A stretch of DNA of 64,000 nt from Adineta vaga. Taxonomy: Eukaryota > Rotifera. Where the stretch lies: positions 12,896,001 to 12,960,000 of the forward strand of contig CP075493.1 in the NCBI GenBank assembly GCA_021613535.1, given 5' to 3'. Both the position numbers and the translations under genes were made by a program. Every line of letters starts with the position of its first letter. Position 1 is the first letter of the stretch. Below the pieces are notes generated by a model. It had not been told where the DNA came from, searched no databases, and saw nothing but the letters and a program-made list of their open reading frames with translations. This document shows, one piece after another, positions 10,958-22,228 of this stretch.

Positions 10958-11289
10958 TGGTTGATTATAAACAAAATACGATCAGTCGATTTGTTTTTAA
11001 CTTAAACTCAATGATAGTTTTTTTCTTACTTTCAATACAATTTTTCGTTCTTCGTATGTACGATGAAAATGAAAATGACTTATTCTCTTGTTAATGTTTC
11101 AGCATGACTGCTTATTTTCTTCTGGTCTTTTTCGTTCTGTATACAATACGATATTTCACCTTGAAAAAAGGACTATTTTGTTTTGAATGAAATCCATTCA
11201 ATGCAAACAATAACATCATCTACTACAGTCAATGACGAATGGTACGCGATTAATAAACGTTATACAATTATTTACTATACTGAATTTTA
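10958..11289. other. intergenic, divergent-tail spacer
   Basis: AT-rich spacer upstream of the Ly6-like gene and downstream of the phosphotransferase-like gene, both on the minus strand. No element recognised; it should hold the promoter of the Ly6-like gene. Confidence 0.4.
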
Positions 11290-12234
11290 TTATTTCTTAT
11301 CAAAATGAACAATATGTTGAATCTTTTCTTCAATAATTTTCATTTCTTGTTCTATCGAACTGTTTTGTACATATTGTTCACCAAAATCAATTAAACATTG
11401 TATGGCAACTAATTCTCTTGATAAAGAATAAAAACGTCGTCGTTTATCGTAATCATCATCTAATTTCACATACGTTGTATAGATCGATAGAAATTCCTTT
11501 CGATAATCATCAGTCTCATTTCCTTCGAAATGTCCTTTTTCAATTCTCATTAATTCATATTCATTATGCCCAATCACTGCATCTTCAGCATCTAAAATGC
11601 CTGTTACTGTATCGTTTAATATCAGAATATTTCCACAATGTAAATCTATATGTAATAATCTTGGTACAATTTCATAATCAATCAAATGAATATTTTCAAA
11701 CAAATATTTATAAATCTTCATTCCCAATTCTTCAAATATCGTTCCTTTGAATTTTTCAATTTGTTTTTCGATTATTGTACAGAACATTTCTTTCCAACAA
11801 TAAAATTCTTGATTCTTTAAATAACCACATTTCTCATACGTATATTTCGAATGTAATTGTCCAACAAATCTGCCTAATTCTCGATAAATTTTCAATCTTT
11901 GTTCATGTGTCATAGAATCCCACGAATGTGATAAAGGAAAACCGGATAACTTCGATGAGATATAATAATTTCGAATAGTTGAATCAAATTTCAAAATTTT
12001 TGGTACAAGAAAATTCTCTACATTATTTTCATGCAATAGTTGATAGAACATGACTTCTGTATTGTCATTAGCTTTGATAAATTTCAATACAAGTTCTAGA
12101 TGTAAATCATTAGTAAATGTAATAAAATAAACTGAATTGGAATAACCATCTTTAGGTCGTGAGATAGTCTTAATTTCTAATGATTGATCGTAATCCAAAA
12201 TGATTTGTTTGACAATATCAGTTTTTTCATTCAT
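11290..12234 (-). CDS. Aminoglycoside-phosphotransferase-like small-molecule kinase
   Basis: An intronless gene of 314 residues. The catalytic loop HIDLHCGN at 195-202 and the metal-binding ILDAED at 213-218 are the signature of the APH/choline-kinase-like fold, which phosphorylates hydroxyls of small molecules in the cytosol. The N-lobe is present (VLKFIKA near 49-55 may hold the ATP lysine). Length fits bacterial APH-family enzymes. Absence of introns, where neighbours have several, suggests bacterial origin, although one-exon genes also occur among native genes here. The substrate cannot be predicted; the name APH does not mean antibiotic resistance. Confidence 0.8.
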   Translation of the reverse strand: MNEKTDIVKQIILDYDQSLEIKTISRPKDGYSNSVYFITFTNDLHLELVLKFIKANDNTEVMFYQLLHENNVENFLVPKILKFDSTIRNYYISSKLSGFPLSHSWDSMTHEQRLKIYRELGRFVGQLHSKYTYEKCGYLKNQEFYCWKEMFCTIIEKQIEKFKGTIFEELGMKIYKYLFENIHLIDYEIVPRLLHIDLHCGNILILNDTVTGILDAEDAVIGHNEYELMRIEKGHFEGNETDDYRKEFLSIYTTYVKLDDDYDKRRRFYSLSRELVAIQCLIDFGEQYVQNSSIEQEMKIIEEKIQHIVHFDKK

Positions 12235-12380
12235 AATTCGATGAAATTTATTTCGTCATACATAATTATTGTTGATAGAAAGATTAGTGCGATTGGTACA
12301 TACATTTTTCTTATCATACACAGGCATTTTAAAGATGACGCCATGATAAAATACAATAAAAGTAGAAAAGGATTTTCCAA

Positions 12381-13417
12381 TTAAAAGTTTGGTAAAAACC
12401 AATCAACATAGGAAGCGTTTATACAGAAAAATACACTCAAAGTCACAACAAAGTAAATGACGAGAAAAACAAATCCTGTTCGTCGACATATCATTTGATA
12501 ATAAACATTCTCATTGTTCCATGGACATGGACAACCAAACATACCGATTCCGAATAGAAAACCTACTAAAGCACCACCAAAATGAGCAGAATGTCCGATA
12601 TTATAATTAAGAATAGTTGTTGTTAATGTTGTAATTGTCATAGGAAATGCAACGAATAAAATCAGTTGTAAAAGTATGAAATAACGACGATCACTATTTG
12701 TTCTCATTGCATTAAGACGTTCGACGACGAAAAAAACGATGAGACCGTATACAGCTCCTGAAGCTCCAACACCACCTACGAAAAAAAAAGAAAAGTTGAT
12801 TTTCTATTGAAAATATTCTATTCACCATCTCGAGTTTTGATTAAAGCAAATAAAGAAGCACCGATGTTCGAAATCCAATAGGCAACAAATATTCTCATTG
12901 AACCATATTTTCGTTCGAGTAGAATACCAAGTAGAACTTGTCTTGAAACATTGAATAGTAAATGTAACCAATTGAAATGAACAAAATTAACAGTTACCAT
13001 TCGCCATAATTGATGTGGATATAGAAACGTGGAACATAGATTTTTCAATGCATCATCATAATAACATGTTGTATTACGTGCCCATGAGTCGCATTTGACA
13101 GTGCGCATTAGAATATGACTGGGTGTTGGACGCATACATGGAAGAAAAAGCATCCAAAGATTAATTAATAGAGATGAAATAACTCGATGCTTTCTACCAA
13201 TGCCGACAAGTATCGTCAGATGAATTAAAATATGTAAGGTAGACATAATAATGATGAATACTGGACGATAATGCTTTTCATTTGGAACAGTAGCCAGAGT
13301 GAATATTTGTCGAAATCGTGAATAGAAAGTTTTTTTCTCGATAAAAATGGGTTCGATTACACGTGCTGTCAATTGTTCTTCCATTTCCAAGTTAATACTA
13401 TCGTTAGAATTCATCAT
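12381..13417 (-). CDS. Rhomboid intramembrane serine protease, copy 1
   Basis: Two exons (12826-13417 and 12381-12775, intron 50 nt) encode 328 residues (987 nt). A cytosolic N-terminus precedes the first TM helix; a loop with PCMRPT and paired cysteines follows. WLHLLFN carries the TM2 His and Asn of the oxyanion site. GASGAVYG, made at the exon junction, holds the catalytic Ser. GHSAHFGG holds the catalytic His. It should cleave membrane-spanning substrates. Copies 2 (14240-15289) and 3 (18827-19929) have the same two-exon layout with the intron just before the serine motif, so this is a tandem family. All catalytic residues are present. Confidence 0.9.
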
Positions 13418-14239
13418 TCGAATGAGAATACTTTGTAATTTTTTCTATCTAGGCAGTAAAAATGTAACGTCAGATATAGGATATATTCTTTTATGAGAGA
13501 TATTTACAGAAGTAGAAGATATATATGTACTTTTTCTCTTGTCAAAAACTTATAACGGAAAGAGAAAGAATTAATGAAACGTAATATTTATTTCTTCTTC
13601 TAATTGTTAATCAAAAAAACGTCTATTCCTGTTTCTTACATCTCATTGACAAAATAAGCAGTAACAATTATTTAACATGATTTTACACATGCTAACCAAA
13701 ATTGTTAATCTCTCAAGCTTGTATGAATTTCATCACAGATTGAAGATTCGTTGAAGCTGATTTTTCCATTTCCAAGAAAATAGTATTATGTTGCGATACA
13801 AAACTGAGTGAGAATAATTTGTAATCTTCTCTTTTCTGACGATTTCAAAAGAGTAAATATAATATAATATTTCATATTTGTTTCTTTGCAAGAGATGAGA
13901 AAAAGAAATTCACAGGATGTTCTATTTTTTATTCTATTCTTTAACGAGTACCTACCGTGATCCGAAAATCTCTTCTCATCTTGCTTCTTTCATCTTATTT
14001 GACAAACAGGTCATGAAAATAATTCTTCTTTTCTTTTCTCCACTTTATTTTATACTAACATCTAATTCTGTAAATGTCAATCAAAGTATAATAAGTACTT
14101 TGGGAAACATGTGAATAAAATAGAAATTCTTATGATCAGATTATAAATACATCATTTATTTTAGTGATGACAAATCAAATTAAACACTCTGTGTTCAATT
14201 TATTCTCATTCACACTTTCGAAAATATAATATTGTTCAA
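13418..14239. other. intergenic between rhomboid copies 1 and 2
   Basis: AT-rich spacer with only a short hydrophobic plus-strand ORF (13917-14114) of no recognised family. It contains the likely promoter of rhomboid copy 1 and the 3' end of copy 2. Nothing else was seen. Confidence 0.45.
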
Positions 14240-15289
14240 CTAGAATTCGAACGAGATCCACGGATCTAATGGAGCTTCTATATGAAAAAAAATTATAAAA
14301 CTTATAATAAAATATAAAAAGAGAATGGCAAATGCTGTTCTTCGACATATCATTTGATAATAACCATGTTCACTAGTACATAGACATGGACAACCAAACA
14401 TGCCAATACCAAATAGAAAACCGACTGAACCACCACCAATATGAGCTGAATGTGCTGCATTGATTTTCAAAATAAAAAGTATAGAAACACCGATGGTCAT
14501 AGGAATTCCAACCAACAAAAGTAATTGTACAACTATATAAATACGGTGACCAGAATTCGCTTTCATTGTAGAAAGACGTTCCATGAGAAAAAATATCAAT
14601 ACACCATAAAGTGCACCAGAAGATCCGATACCAGCTACAAAAGAAAAGATTCGTAATTATAATACAATCAAAAGATATTCGAATAGATTTAACTTACGTA
14701 TACGACTATCAATCAACATGGAACTTAAACTCGCACCTAATTCCGACAACCAGTACACAATAATGATTCGAATTGAGCCATATTTACGTTCGAGTAGAAT
14801 ACCACACAAGATTTGTCTAGATAGATTTGATGATAAATGTAACCAACTAATATGAACAAGATTCACGGTTATCATTCGCCATAATTGATGTGGATAGAGA
14901 AAAGAGAAGCAGAATTTTTTCAATTGATCATCGTAATAGCATACGGTATTTTGTATTGCTGACCTACAGCTAACGATACGCATACGAAGATCGTATGCTG
15001 TTGGTCGCATACAAGGTATGTTGAAAAAGAGAAGATCAGTTAAGGAATCGGAAAAAAGTTGACCTCTCCATAAAACGTTGATATATTTTGTCAAATGAAT
15101 GGAAATATGTAAAATAGACATAATGATAATAAAGATTGGGAAATGATGTTTTTCATTTGATGTAACATCAAGAGTAAAGATATGTCGACACCATAAACGA
15201 ATGGAGTTTTTTTTCTTGAGAACTGGTTCTTCGACTTGTATCACCAATGATTCTTCGGTTTCCAAACGCATATCATCATCATTCTTCAT
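14240..15289 (-). CDS. Rhomboid intramembrane serine protease, copy 2
   Basis: Two exons (14698-15289 and 14240-14634, intron 63 nt) give 328 residues from the ATG at 15289; the frame extends three codons further only to a TTG. The TM2 motif is WLHLSSN, the serine motif GSSGALYG, and the histidine motif HSAHIGG. All three catalytic or oxyanion positions are therefore kept, although the sequence differs from copies 1 and 3 at many positions. The loop motif PCMRPT and the YPHQLWR segment before TM2 are shared by all three copies. Probably active. Confidence 0.88.
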
Positions 15290-15588
15290 ATTATTCAAGC
15301 GAGAATACTCAATTATTTTATGATGATTTCAAAATGATTACATAAGAATAATCCACATTCTCTTTTTCCTCCCGAGAGACCTTTCGGAAAATAGATGATG
15401 TGTAGTCTTCATATATTTTTTTTTCCTCACGAGATAATGAGAGGAAAAGAACGAACTCAATGCAATCTTTTCTTCTTTTGATTTCTCGCAACATAGCTAT
15501 TTTTATCAGTGAGAAAAATTTGTTTCCTGTTTCTTTCATATCTCTCAAGAGAATACAATTACTCAACTTTCTACTTATACAATCATCA

Positions 15589-16023
15589 ATGGATAGATGT
15601 CATCCGAAATCATCACAGATATCTTTGCAAAACTTTGTCAAAATAATACAATCACAAACAAATCCAAGACTTATTTTATTTGATATATTACAATTGATTG
15701 AAATCTCTTCAGTTTTATGTATTCTTTTCTCTTTCATTGAAAATCATGCTATATTCCTTCTTATATACAATAACTATTCATTTCTCAATGTGTTGGTTAT
15801 AATATATAATATCCTCAAACATGAACATTTTATCGTTGGTGATATCGGATCGTTTTGGACACGTCTTGTTACAAGTTTTTATTTAACAACTACAGCTATG
15901 GTCTTCAACGACATATTTTTATTTTCCATAATCATTGGTCAAATATTAATCGAACACGAGTTAAATTTCATTATATTCCGCATCACTATGCTATTCAATT
16001 GTAATATATTTCTATCCTTGTGA
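15589..16023 (+). CDS. Unassigned multi-spanning membrane ORF
   Basis: A 144-codon frame from ATG 15589 (open to ATG 15460) contains several hydrophobic stretches, for example LQLIEISSVLCILFSFI and VTSFYLTTTAMVF. I do not recognise a family. It lies between two rhomboid genes in the opposite orientation, where the fuseless-like gene and a decayed 7TM receptor also occur, and may itself be a relic of such a gene. AT-rich DNA easily yields hydrophobic frames, so confidence is low. Confidence 0.3.
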   Translation: MDRCHPKSSQISLQNFVKIIQSQTNPRLILFDILQLIEISSVLCILFSFIENHAIFLLIYNNYSFLNVLVIIYNILKHEHFIVGDIGSFWTRLVTSFYLTTTAMVFNDIFLFSIIIGQILIEHELNFIIFRITMLFNCNIFLSL

Positions 16024-16449
16024 AATTTTGCACTTATGATTATGTTGAATATTGTCTATATTCATGTTATTGTGATAATCTTATTCTATATCAACTATAT
16101 ATGATGATTTACTTCATGTTTATTTCCATTACCAGAATTATATCAGTAATTGGACGTCATAATGAGATAAGATTATAACAGTCCTCTATATACTGCATGA
16201 ATATATGAATAAATTCACATCTGTCCTATCTTCATAACATATATGCAAGACCATATTACGTCGCAAAACGATTCAAATGTACTTTAACAGTTTGATAGTA
16301 TCACACAAAATGAATAAATGTGATATATTCACTTGAAAAGTACAAGATTATCGGATTTATTGAAATTGAAAGGTCAATATGACTATTAAACCTTTTAAAT
16401 GAATCATGAGTGATCAAAATGCTTATTATGAATAACTGAATAGTAGAGG

Positions 16450-16459
16450 TATATAAAGA
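16450..16459 (+). promoter_or_regulatory. TATA-like box
   Basis: TATATAAAG lies about 45 nt before the chosen ATG of the fuseless-like gene. The distance suits a core promoter with a very short 5' leader, but TATA-like strings are frequent in this AT-rich DNA. Confidence 0.3.
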
Positions 16460-16494
16460 ACTACAATGCTCAATTGAAAAAAACCCCGAAAGAA

Positions 16495-17762
16495 ATGAGT
16501 TTAAATCATCAACAATCGATATCCATCGTTTCTCGAATGTATCGTTATCTTAAAGAAAATCTTGTGCAGATCAATTCTAAACAAATGAGATTTATTATAG
16601 AACCAATCATAAACGGTTTGATTCTTTTCCCTGTTATTGTCCTTTTCTGGGAATGCGGATGGAATGTCGGATTAGTTCTCTTGAATTTAATCAATAACTA
16701 TTCAGTGAACAATGGTTTTCAATCGTTTTCAGAAACAGAAGCACGAAAAAATCAAATGTTACCACAAAAATCATCAAAATTTGACAATCAATCTTTCTTC
16801 CATCACAAAAAATGGAAAGGATTATCACGTCCTCATCCTTCATCAGTTGAAAATTGCGAAACAGATTATTCGTTTCAATCATTAATCATATCTTATGTTA
16901 CCATTCAAATCATTCTCCTCTGTTTTTATCTTAATCAAGATTTTATCTACAATTATCTTAAGAAACAAAAATTCATTCTTTCTACTATTCTATTAAAATG
17001 TCATATATTTCTTCTAGCATCAATTTATATTCTTCAATGGGAAATGATTTGGATTATCTGGGATCAATATACTTATCTTGAATGGTATTTCGAATTATTT
17101 CTTTCATTTACATTTGTTTTGATATTAATTCTTCTTACGGGACATTTATCCGATCTAATTTGTGTCCCATTTCTCACTACTTATGATTCTATTGAATCTT
17201 GTATACAATTTGATTGTCCTCTTCAAACACAGCGAGTAAGTTTAGATATCCATCATTCCGTTTATCCGATATTCTTTGTTCAAAGATAAAACGATGGAAA
17301 AGTATTTTGATAAATTTTATTCTCTATGAGATTATTATTTCGAATATAATTATCATAATCTGGCGTGGTTTTTATCATTTACTTGATCGATCTCTTTATT
17401 CAGAGAATTGGAGTTGTCTAGTCATTGGTTATATTCTCTATTTTCTTATTATGTATGTTCAAAATTATTTGACATCAATCAATATTAAATATGAATTGTG
17501 GATATTTTTTACAACAAATTTTCCTCAATTTCATCGATATATTTATCAACTTCTCATTTTCTTTACATGCGTTTTTCTTTGGCGTGGCTTTTGGATTATA
17601 TTTGATACGTATATCAATATTTTCAAATTGTTTTATCAAACTTATCTTCTTTTATATATTTTATCATTTGTATTGCTGGCTTTAGTTCAAACAGCATCAT
17701 CAACAAATGGTCCATTAAGTAATACGGAAGACGAAAATCTTCGAAATAAAATCTGTGTATAG
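16495..17762 (+). CDS. Fuseless-like multi-spanning membrane protein
   Basis: Two exons (16495-17235, 17286-17762, intron 50 nt with GTAAGT and CAAAG ends) join into 405 residues (1218 nt). About eight hydrophobic helices are visible. Two helices carry the repeated motif WRGFxxxxD (WRGFYHLLDRS, WRGFWIIFDTY), and WECGWNVG occurs in the first half. This W-R-G pattern resembles the Fuseless family, named for a Drosophila presynaptic protein needed for calcium-channel clustering. The family assignment is from memory of the motif and is moderate. The start ATG follows a TATATAAAG box about 45 nt upstream. The frame opens at a spurious TTG at 16474. Confidence 0.6.
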
Positions 17763-18218
17763 ATAGGATTTACTCATAAGCAATAATCTTCATACTCAAT
17801 TTTCTTATCGAAAGTTAGATTAAACTTTATCATATTCTTTGTATAGTAATTCTTTCCGTTATTTAATTATATTCATTGATAATAATTATAAATGACTGAA
17901 ATATCTTTTCCTTTCGTGATTATCATAATTAATTATCACGTTGAATTGAATTAATTCTTTGTAAAACATTTTTTATCGGATGTTACATTTACTTATATTA
18001 TATAGTTGTATTAAATGAAACAAATAACGGCAAAGTCTGTAAGTAAAGAGCTAGAATTGAGAAACTATATATAACAAGAAAACGACTTCGTGTTTTTTTC
18101 ATTCTTAATACGAATATCATTCCCATTGTTTTATACTTATTTTTGGAATGCGGTGATGTCCTCATCAATTGTTACAACTACTTAGATCAATTCAATCCTT
18201 TATGTACACAATTACTAT
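17763..18218. other. intergenic, upstream of receptor relic
   Basis: AT-rich DNA with no clear frame. The last 80 bases may contain a damaged piece of the receptor that follows, but I cannot place it. Confidence 0.35.
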
Positions 18219-18706
18219 ATGTGTTTTGGAACTCTTGATCGTCAACGTGAAAATACTTGTTCAATTTATTTAATATATTACGGTTTCATATACATATTTC
18301 CCGTTGATTGTCGAGATGGAACATCAATTGTCTTGACTATATTTGGTTATTTGACATATCGAAATTTAAAACGAAGTCGTATTCGTGTTCAAACAATTGT
18401 TGGTCATAGAAATTTTACTATTCAACGACGAGATCGAACTCTATTAAAACTTGTTATTTCCGAAACAACTGTTTATGTTATTACAGCAGGTCCGTGTCCA
18501 TTAATGTTTTTAGAAAGGATCATTAGTCAATATACTATATCAAGTAAGAGTATTCAGTATATACAATTACTATTGTTGAATTTTTATTATTTATCAATAG
18601 TGCTGCACCTTTGTATACGTATATGATTGCATTGAAAACATTTCGTCACGATTTTTTACAAATAATGATTAATTATTATCAAAAACTAAGAAAATTTCTT
18701 GCTTAA
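18219..18706 (+). pseudogene. Rhodopsin-like 7TM receptor, C-terminal relic
   Basis: The frame from 18219 has hallmarks of the third cytoplasmic loop and TM6-TM7 of a bdelloid-type rhodopsin-family receptor: GYLTYRNLKRSR, RRDRTLLKLVISE and the following hydrophobic segments. At about 18600 the frame ends, but the expected continuation AAPLYTYMIALKTFRHDF appears in another frame and ends at TAA 18704-18706. A frameshift thus separates TM7 from TM6. The region for TM1 to TM4 upstream is not recognisable. A truncated, frameshifted gene is the simplest reading. Confidence 0.65.
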
Positions 18707-18826
18707 ATTCGATTAAAAAACTGAAAAAAAACAAAACAAAAATTCACCACCTCTATATCATATGCTGCTCGAAACTTGACATTTTGTATTCATGCTGGTC
18801 GCTTCTGATGATATATATTCTATGAA

Positions 18827-19929
18827 TTAGTGTATTCTGTAGAAAATCCAATCTACATAAGGAGCATTTATAAGGAGAAAAATACTTAACGTGAAAATAA
18901 AATACAAGACGAGCAGAACATATGCAGTTCGTCGACATATCGTCTGATAACAACCATACTCATTATTCCATGGACATGGACAACCAAACATACCGATACC
19001 AAACAAAAAACCAACTAAACCACCACCAAAATGAGCTGAATGTGCTGTATTGACTCGAAGAATAGCCACTGTAGAAAGGCTAATAGTCATAGGTATTACA
19101 ATTAACAAAATTAATTGTATAAGTATGTAAATACGTTGATCAGGATTCATTCTCATTGTAGAAAGACGTTCCACAATGAAGAATAACAGTAAACCGTATA
19201 CAGCACCAGAAGCACCAATACCCGCTATAAAAATACAAACACTTCTAACTTTGATTAAGTATAGTCTTTGAAACTATAGTTGTCTTCAAGATTTACTCTC
19301 TTTATTTATACATATTTTTGAACATGTAAAACATTCTACTTACGTCTTTGTGTATTTATCAACATAAAACATAGACTTGCACCCACATTTGAAATCCAAT
19401 AGATAAGAAATATTCTCATTGAACCATATTTTCGTTCGAGTAGTATACCAAGTAAAAGTTGTCTTGAAATATTAAATAGTAAATGTAACCAGCTGAGATG
19501 AACAAAATTAACAGTTATCAATCGCCATAATTGATGTGGATATAAGAATGAGAAGCATTTATTTCTAAGTGCCTCATCATAATAACACGTCCAATTATGT
19601 ATCGATGATCCACAAGTGATATTAACCATACGATCGTTGTTAGATGTTGGTCGCATACATGGAAGAAAGAACATCCAAAGATCGCGTAATGAATATGCAA
19701 AAGGTTGTTCTTTCCAGAAAACATCGAGATATGTTGTTAAAAAGATGATTATATGTAAAATAGATACAACGATAATAAATATTGGAAGATAATGATTTTC
19801 ATTTAATGCTGTATCAAGTGTCAAAATTCGTCGTAGCCATAAACGAACGGTATGTTTTTTCGTCGAAATGATTTGTGTTGTTAAGAATGGTTCTTGCATT
19901 TCCAAATGAATCGTGTCTTCAAGCTTCAT
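18827..19929 (-). CDS. Rhomboid intramembrane serine protease, copy 3
   Basis: Two exons (19344-19929, 18827-19224) give 327 residues (984 nt). The intron is 119 nt, about twice the length in copies 1 and 2, at the same place just before the serine motif. WLHLLFN, GASGAVYG and HSAHFGG are all present, so the protease should be active. Start is ATG 19929 (MKLEDTIHLEM), which resembles the N-terminus of copy 1. It is separated from copy 2 by three plus-strand membrane-protein frames. Confidence 0.9.
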
Positions 19930-20335
19930 GTTTCAAATAAGAAGAAAAATCAGCAATCTATTCTTTTTTCTTATGACTTCCGAATGTAAAATTAATCTAA
20001 TGTTTTCTATATGTTCTCTCCCGAGATGTTTCTTGAAGGAAACGATATACATCCTGTGCTTTCTTCTTTTCTCCAACGAACGGTTCGAACAGAAGAAAAA
20101 AGTTGACACAAGCGTGTTTCTTTTTCTTTATGATCGATAGTAGGATAGAAATGCATTAGTCAGAAAGCGTCTTTTTCTATTTCTTTGATGTCTTTGGAAG
20201 AAAAGAATATAAGTATGACTCACTATTTTCTTACATGAGCTGTTCATAGATGTCATCAGATATACAATTTTCTTTTCTTTATCTTTTATTACATGTCATA
20301 CTGTATTATGTCTTATACAGTTTTCGAGTGGAATG

Positions 20336-20725
20336 TTAGTCTTGACCATTTGATTTACTCATAGATTCACGTGGAATGATATGTATAGTACTTTGTCGCT
20401 GCAAACCACTATGTCGAGTTAAACCATCTCTATTTGCTCCAGCATATACCACACGAAATCCATCGACTGGAATCCCTGTACATTCATGAATACGTTGTTT
20501 ATACCATGACCAGTTTTCCCATTTACCATAAGGTATTTCGAATACTTCGCCAGTGAGTGTTTTTACAAATAGTACACATACATGTTGATCACATATACGA
20601 TTGTTAGCCGTGCATGAAGTATTAAAAGTACATGGAAATGTAGGAACTGGAGGTAATGGAGGTGATGATGTATATGATCCGTAACTATCGTGAAGAATAT
20701 CGTTGTCCGAACTCAAATTTGACAT
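20336..20725 (-). CDS. Divergent ubiquitin-like domain protein
   Basis: A single-exon frame of 129 residues. The first 50 residues are Ser/Pro/Cys-rich (PPLPPVP). A ubiquitin-like fold then begins with VLFVKTLTGEVFEIP, close to the first strand of ubiquitin, and continues with GIPVDGFRVVYAG and STIHIIPR, matching the PDQQRLIFAG and STLHLVLR regions. A C-terminal tail of about 12 residues follows without the di-glycine needed for conjugation. It is more likely a Ubl-domain protein than a modifier. A second, decayed gene with a ubiquitin-like start lies at 54290-54771. Confidence 0.65.
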   Translation of the reverse strand: MSNLSSDNDILHDSYGSYTSSPPLPPVPTFPCTFNTSCTANNRICDQHVCVLFVKTLTGEVFEIPYGKWENWSWYKQRIHECTGIPVDGFRVVYAGANRDGLTRHSGLQRQSTIHIIPRESMSKSNGQD

Positions 20726-21240
20726 CTTTATGTGATACTATATCGCAGATGAAGGTAACGTAAAATGTAGAAAAGAAATGAGAGAGAGAGAGCATAGACA
20801 CGTGGTGTTGTATTTATGTACACTATAACGACAAAAAGAAAAATAGAATGAATTTTAATGATGCAAGCACGATGAAAGATTGAATAGAGATCTATAAACT
20901 TTGTCAAAGACGTCACCTTGAAAATAAATTTTTTTGTGAAGATATGTACCCGAACTTTGTCCTCATCGTATCTTTTTCAAGATCAAATATTATTCTATTT
21001 TTCTACGGTCATATTCATGTACATGTCATACGATTTAACTGTACTTTAATCATCATTTGAGAACCGTTGGTAACTATCACATGCTTTATCATAAGAATCA
21101 AAATATTGATTTTTTCTTCTAATCCCATACAATCTGCATTTGGTTTTTTTTCCCATCAGACATTTAATTACTTGTCAATAGAAAGAATGAAAAAAAAGTA
21201 TGAAATGCAGTAAAAATTCGTCTCATTTCAATCAATTATC
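20726..21240. other. intergenic with divergent promoters
   Basis: Spacer between the divergently transcribed ubiquitin-like gene and GDSL gene; it should hold both promoters. A short GA run (GAGAGAGAGA) occurs near 20780. Nothing else was recognised. Confidence 0.4.
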
Positions 21241-22170
21241 ATGTTTCAACATACATCTCTTCTCGTTTTCACCATCTGTTTACCGCTGTTGCTTTTCGCA
21301 AATAGTGATCGTTGTCAATCCATTCGCTTCAAAAATGTGGTCATTTTTGGCGATTCATATACTGACACAGATCGTGTATACAAGTTATCTCGTCGAACAT
21401 GGCCTGCATCACCTCCATATTATCACGGTCGATTTTCTAACGGTCCTAATTGGGTTGATCAATTAAAAGTATCCCATGTGAAAAATTATGCTTATGGCGG
21501 TGCAACAACAGATAATAATTTAGTTCAAGGTTATGCAAAATTCGGCACGATCAAAGTTCCAGGTCTTCGACAACAAGTTGAAATCTTTTCCAATGAACGT
21601 GGCTCGAGTAAACTCGATCCAGCACGTACTTTATACATTCTCTGGATTACTGGTAATGATTTCTTCTTCAATTCATCACTAGCAGCCGCTCCAGAGAAAG
21701 TTATCAACAGTCTACTCAATTCAGTTAAAGATTTGATTAGTTTTGGTGCGAAAAATATTCTACTCTTTAACTTATTTCCAGGTCAATATATTCCTGCAGC
21801 TATAGCAATGTATCCCGCACAACTATTAAGTCAAGTTACAGCTTTCTTCAATGCAAAATTAAATGTTTTAGTTAAAGAAATTCAAAACTTAAATCCACAA
21901 ATAAATCTTGATATGTTTAATATCAATTCACTTTTGACAAAGATTTTTACTACAAATTCTGATTACTTTACAAATGCAAGTGGTAGCTGTTGGAATGTTA
22001 CTTCTCCTACCAGCATACAAAAGAATTGTCAAGATCCTAACAAATATGCTTTTCTTGATGATAGACACTTTTCTAGTAATGTTCATGGATTAATTGCTGA
22101 ACCTATTCATCAATATCTTCTACCTTCTTATCAACTAAATACTGCTACTTGCTACGTTTTTAAACCTTAA
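21241..22170 (+). CDS. Secreted GDSL/SGNH esterase or lipase
   Basis: An intronless gene of 309 residues. The first 20 residues form a signal peptide. Block I is FGDSYTD with nucleophile Ser39. Block II is YGGATT at 85-90, block III is TGND at 137-140, and the C-terminal DDRH at 273-276 supplies the Asp and His of the triad. This is the plant-lipase/thermolabile-hemolysin-like branch of the SGNH hydrolases, which cleave esters of lipids or cell-wall material outside the cell. Length is usual for the family. The branch is common in fungi, plants and bacteria and rare in animals, so acquisition is plausible. An AATAAA lies at 22189. Confidence 0.85.
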   Translation: MFQHTSLLVFTICLPLLLFANSDRCQSIRFKNVVIFGDSYTDTDRVYKLSRRTWPASPPYYHGRFSNGPNWVDQLKVSHVKNYAYGGATTDNNLVQGYAKFGTIKVPGLRQQVEIFSNERGSSKLDPARTLYILWITGNDFFFNSSLAAAPEKVINSLLNSVKDLISFGAKNILLFNLFPGQYIPAAIAMYPAQLLSQVTAFFNAKLNVLVKEIQNLNPQINLDMFNINSLLTKIFTTNSDYFTNASGSCWNVTSPTSIQKNCQDPNKYAFLDDRHFSSNVHGLIAEPIHQYLLPSYQLNTATCYVFKP

Positions 22171-22188
22171 TGCATTATATTTATTCTT

Positions 22189-22194
22189 AATAAA
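22189..22194 (+). terminator. polyadenylation signal AATAAA
   Basis: AATAAA about 20 nt after the TAA of the GDSL gene, the usual spacing for a metazoan 3' end. The next gene ends on the other strand 35 nt away, so the two transcripts converge. Confidence 0.5.
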
Positions 22195-22228
22195 AGTTGA
22201 TTATTAATATCATTCGAATGACATATAG

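Noticed and set aside
13917-14114. 65-codon plus-strand ORF
   Set aside because: Low-complexity hydrophobic translation in AT-rich spacer, no motif, no splice or 3' signals.
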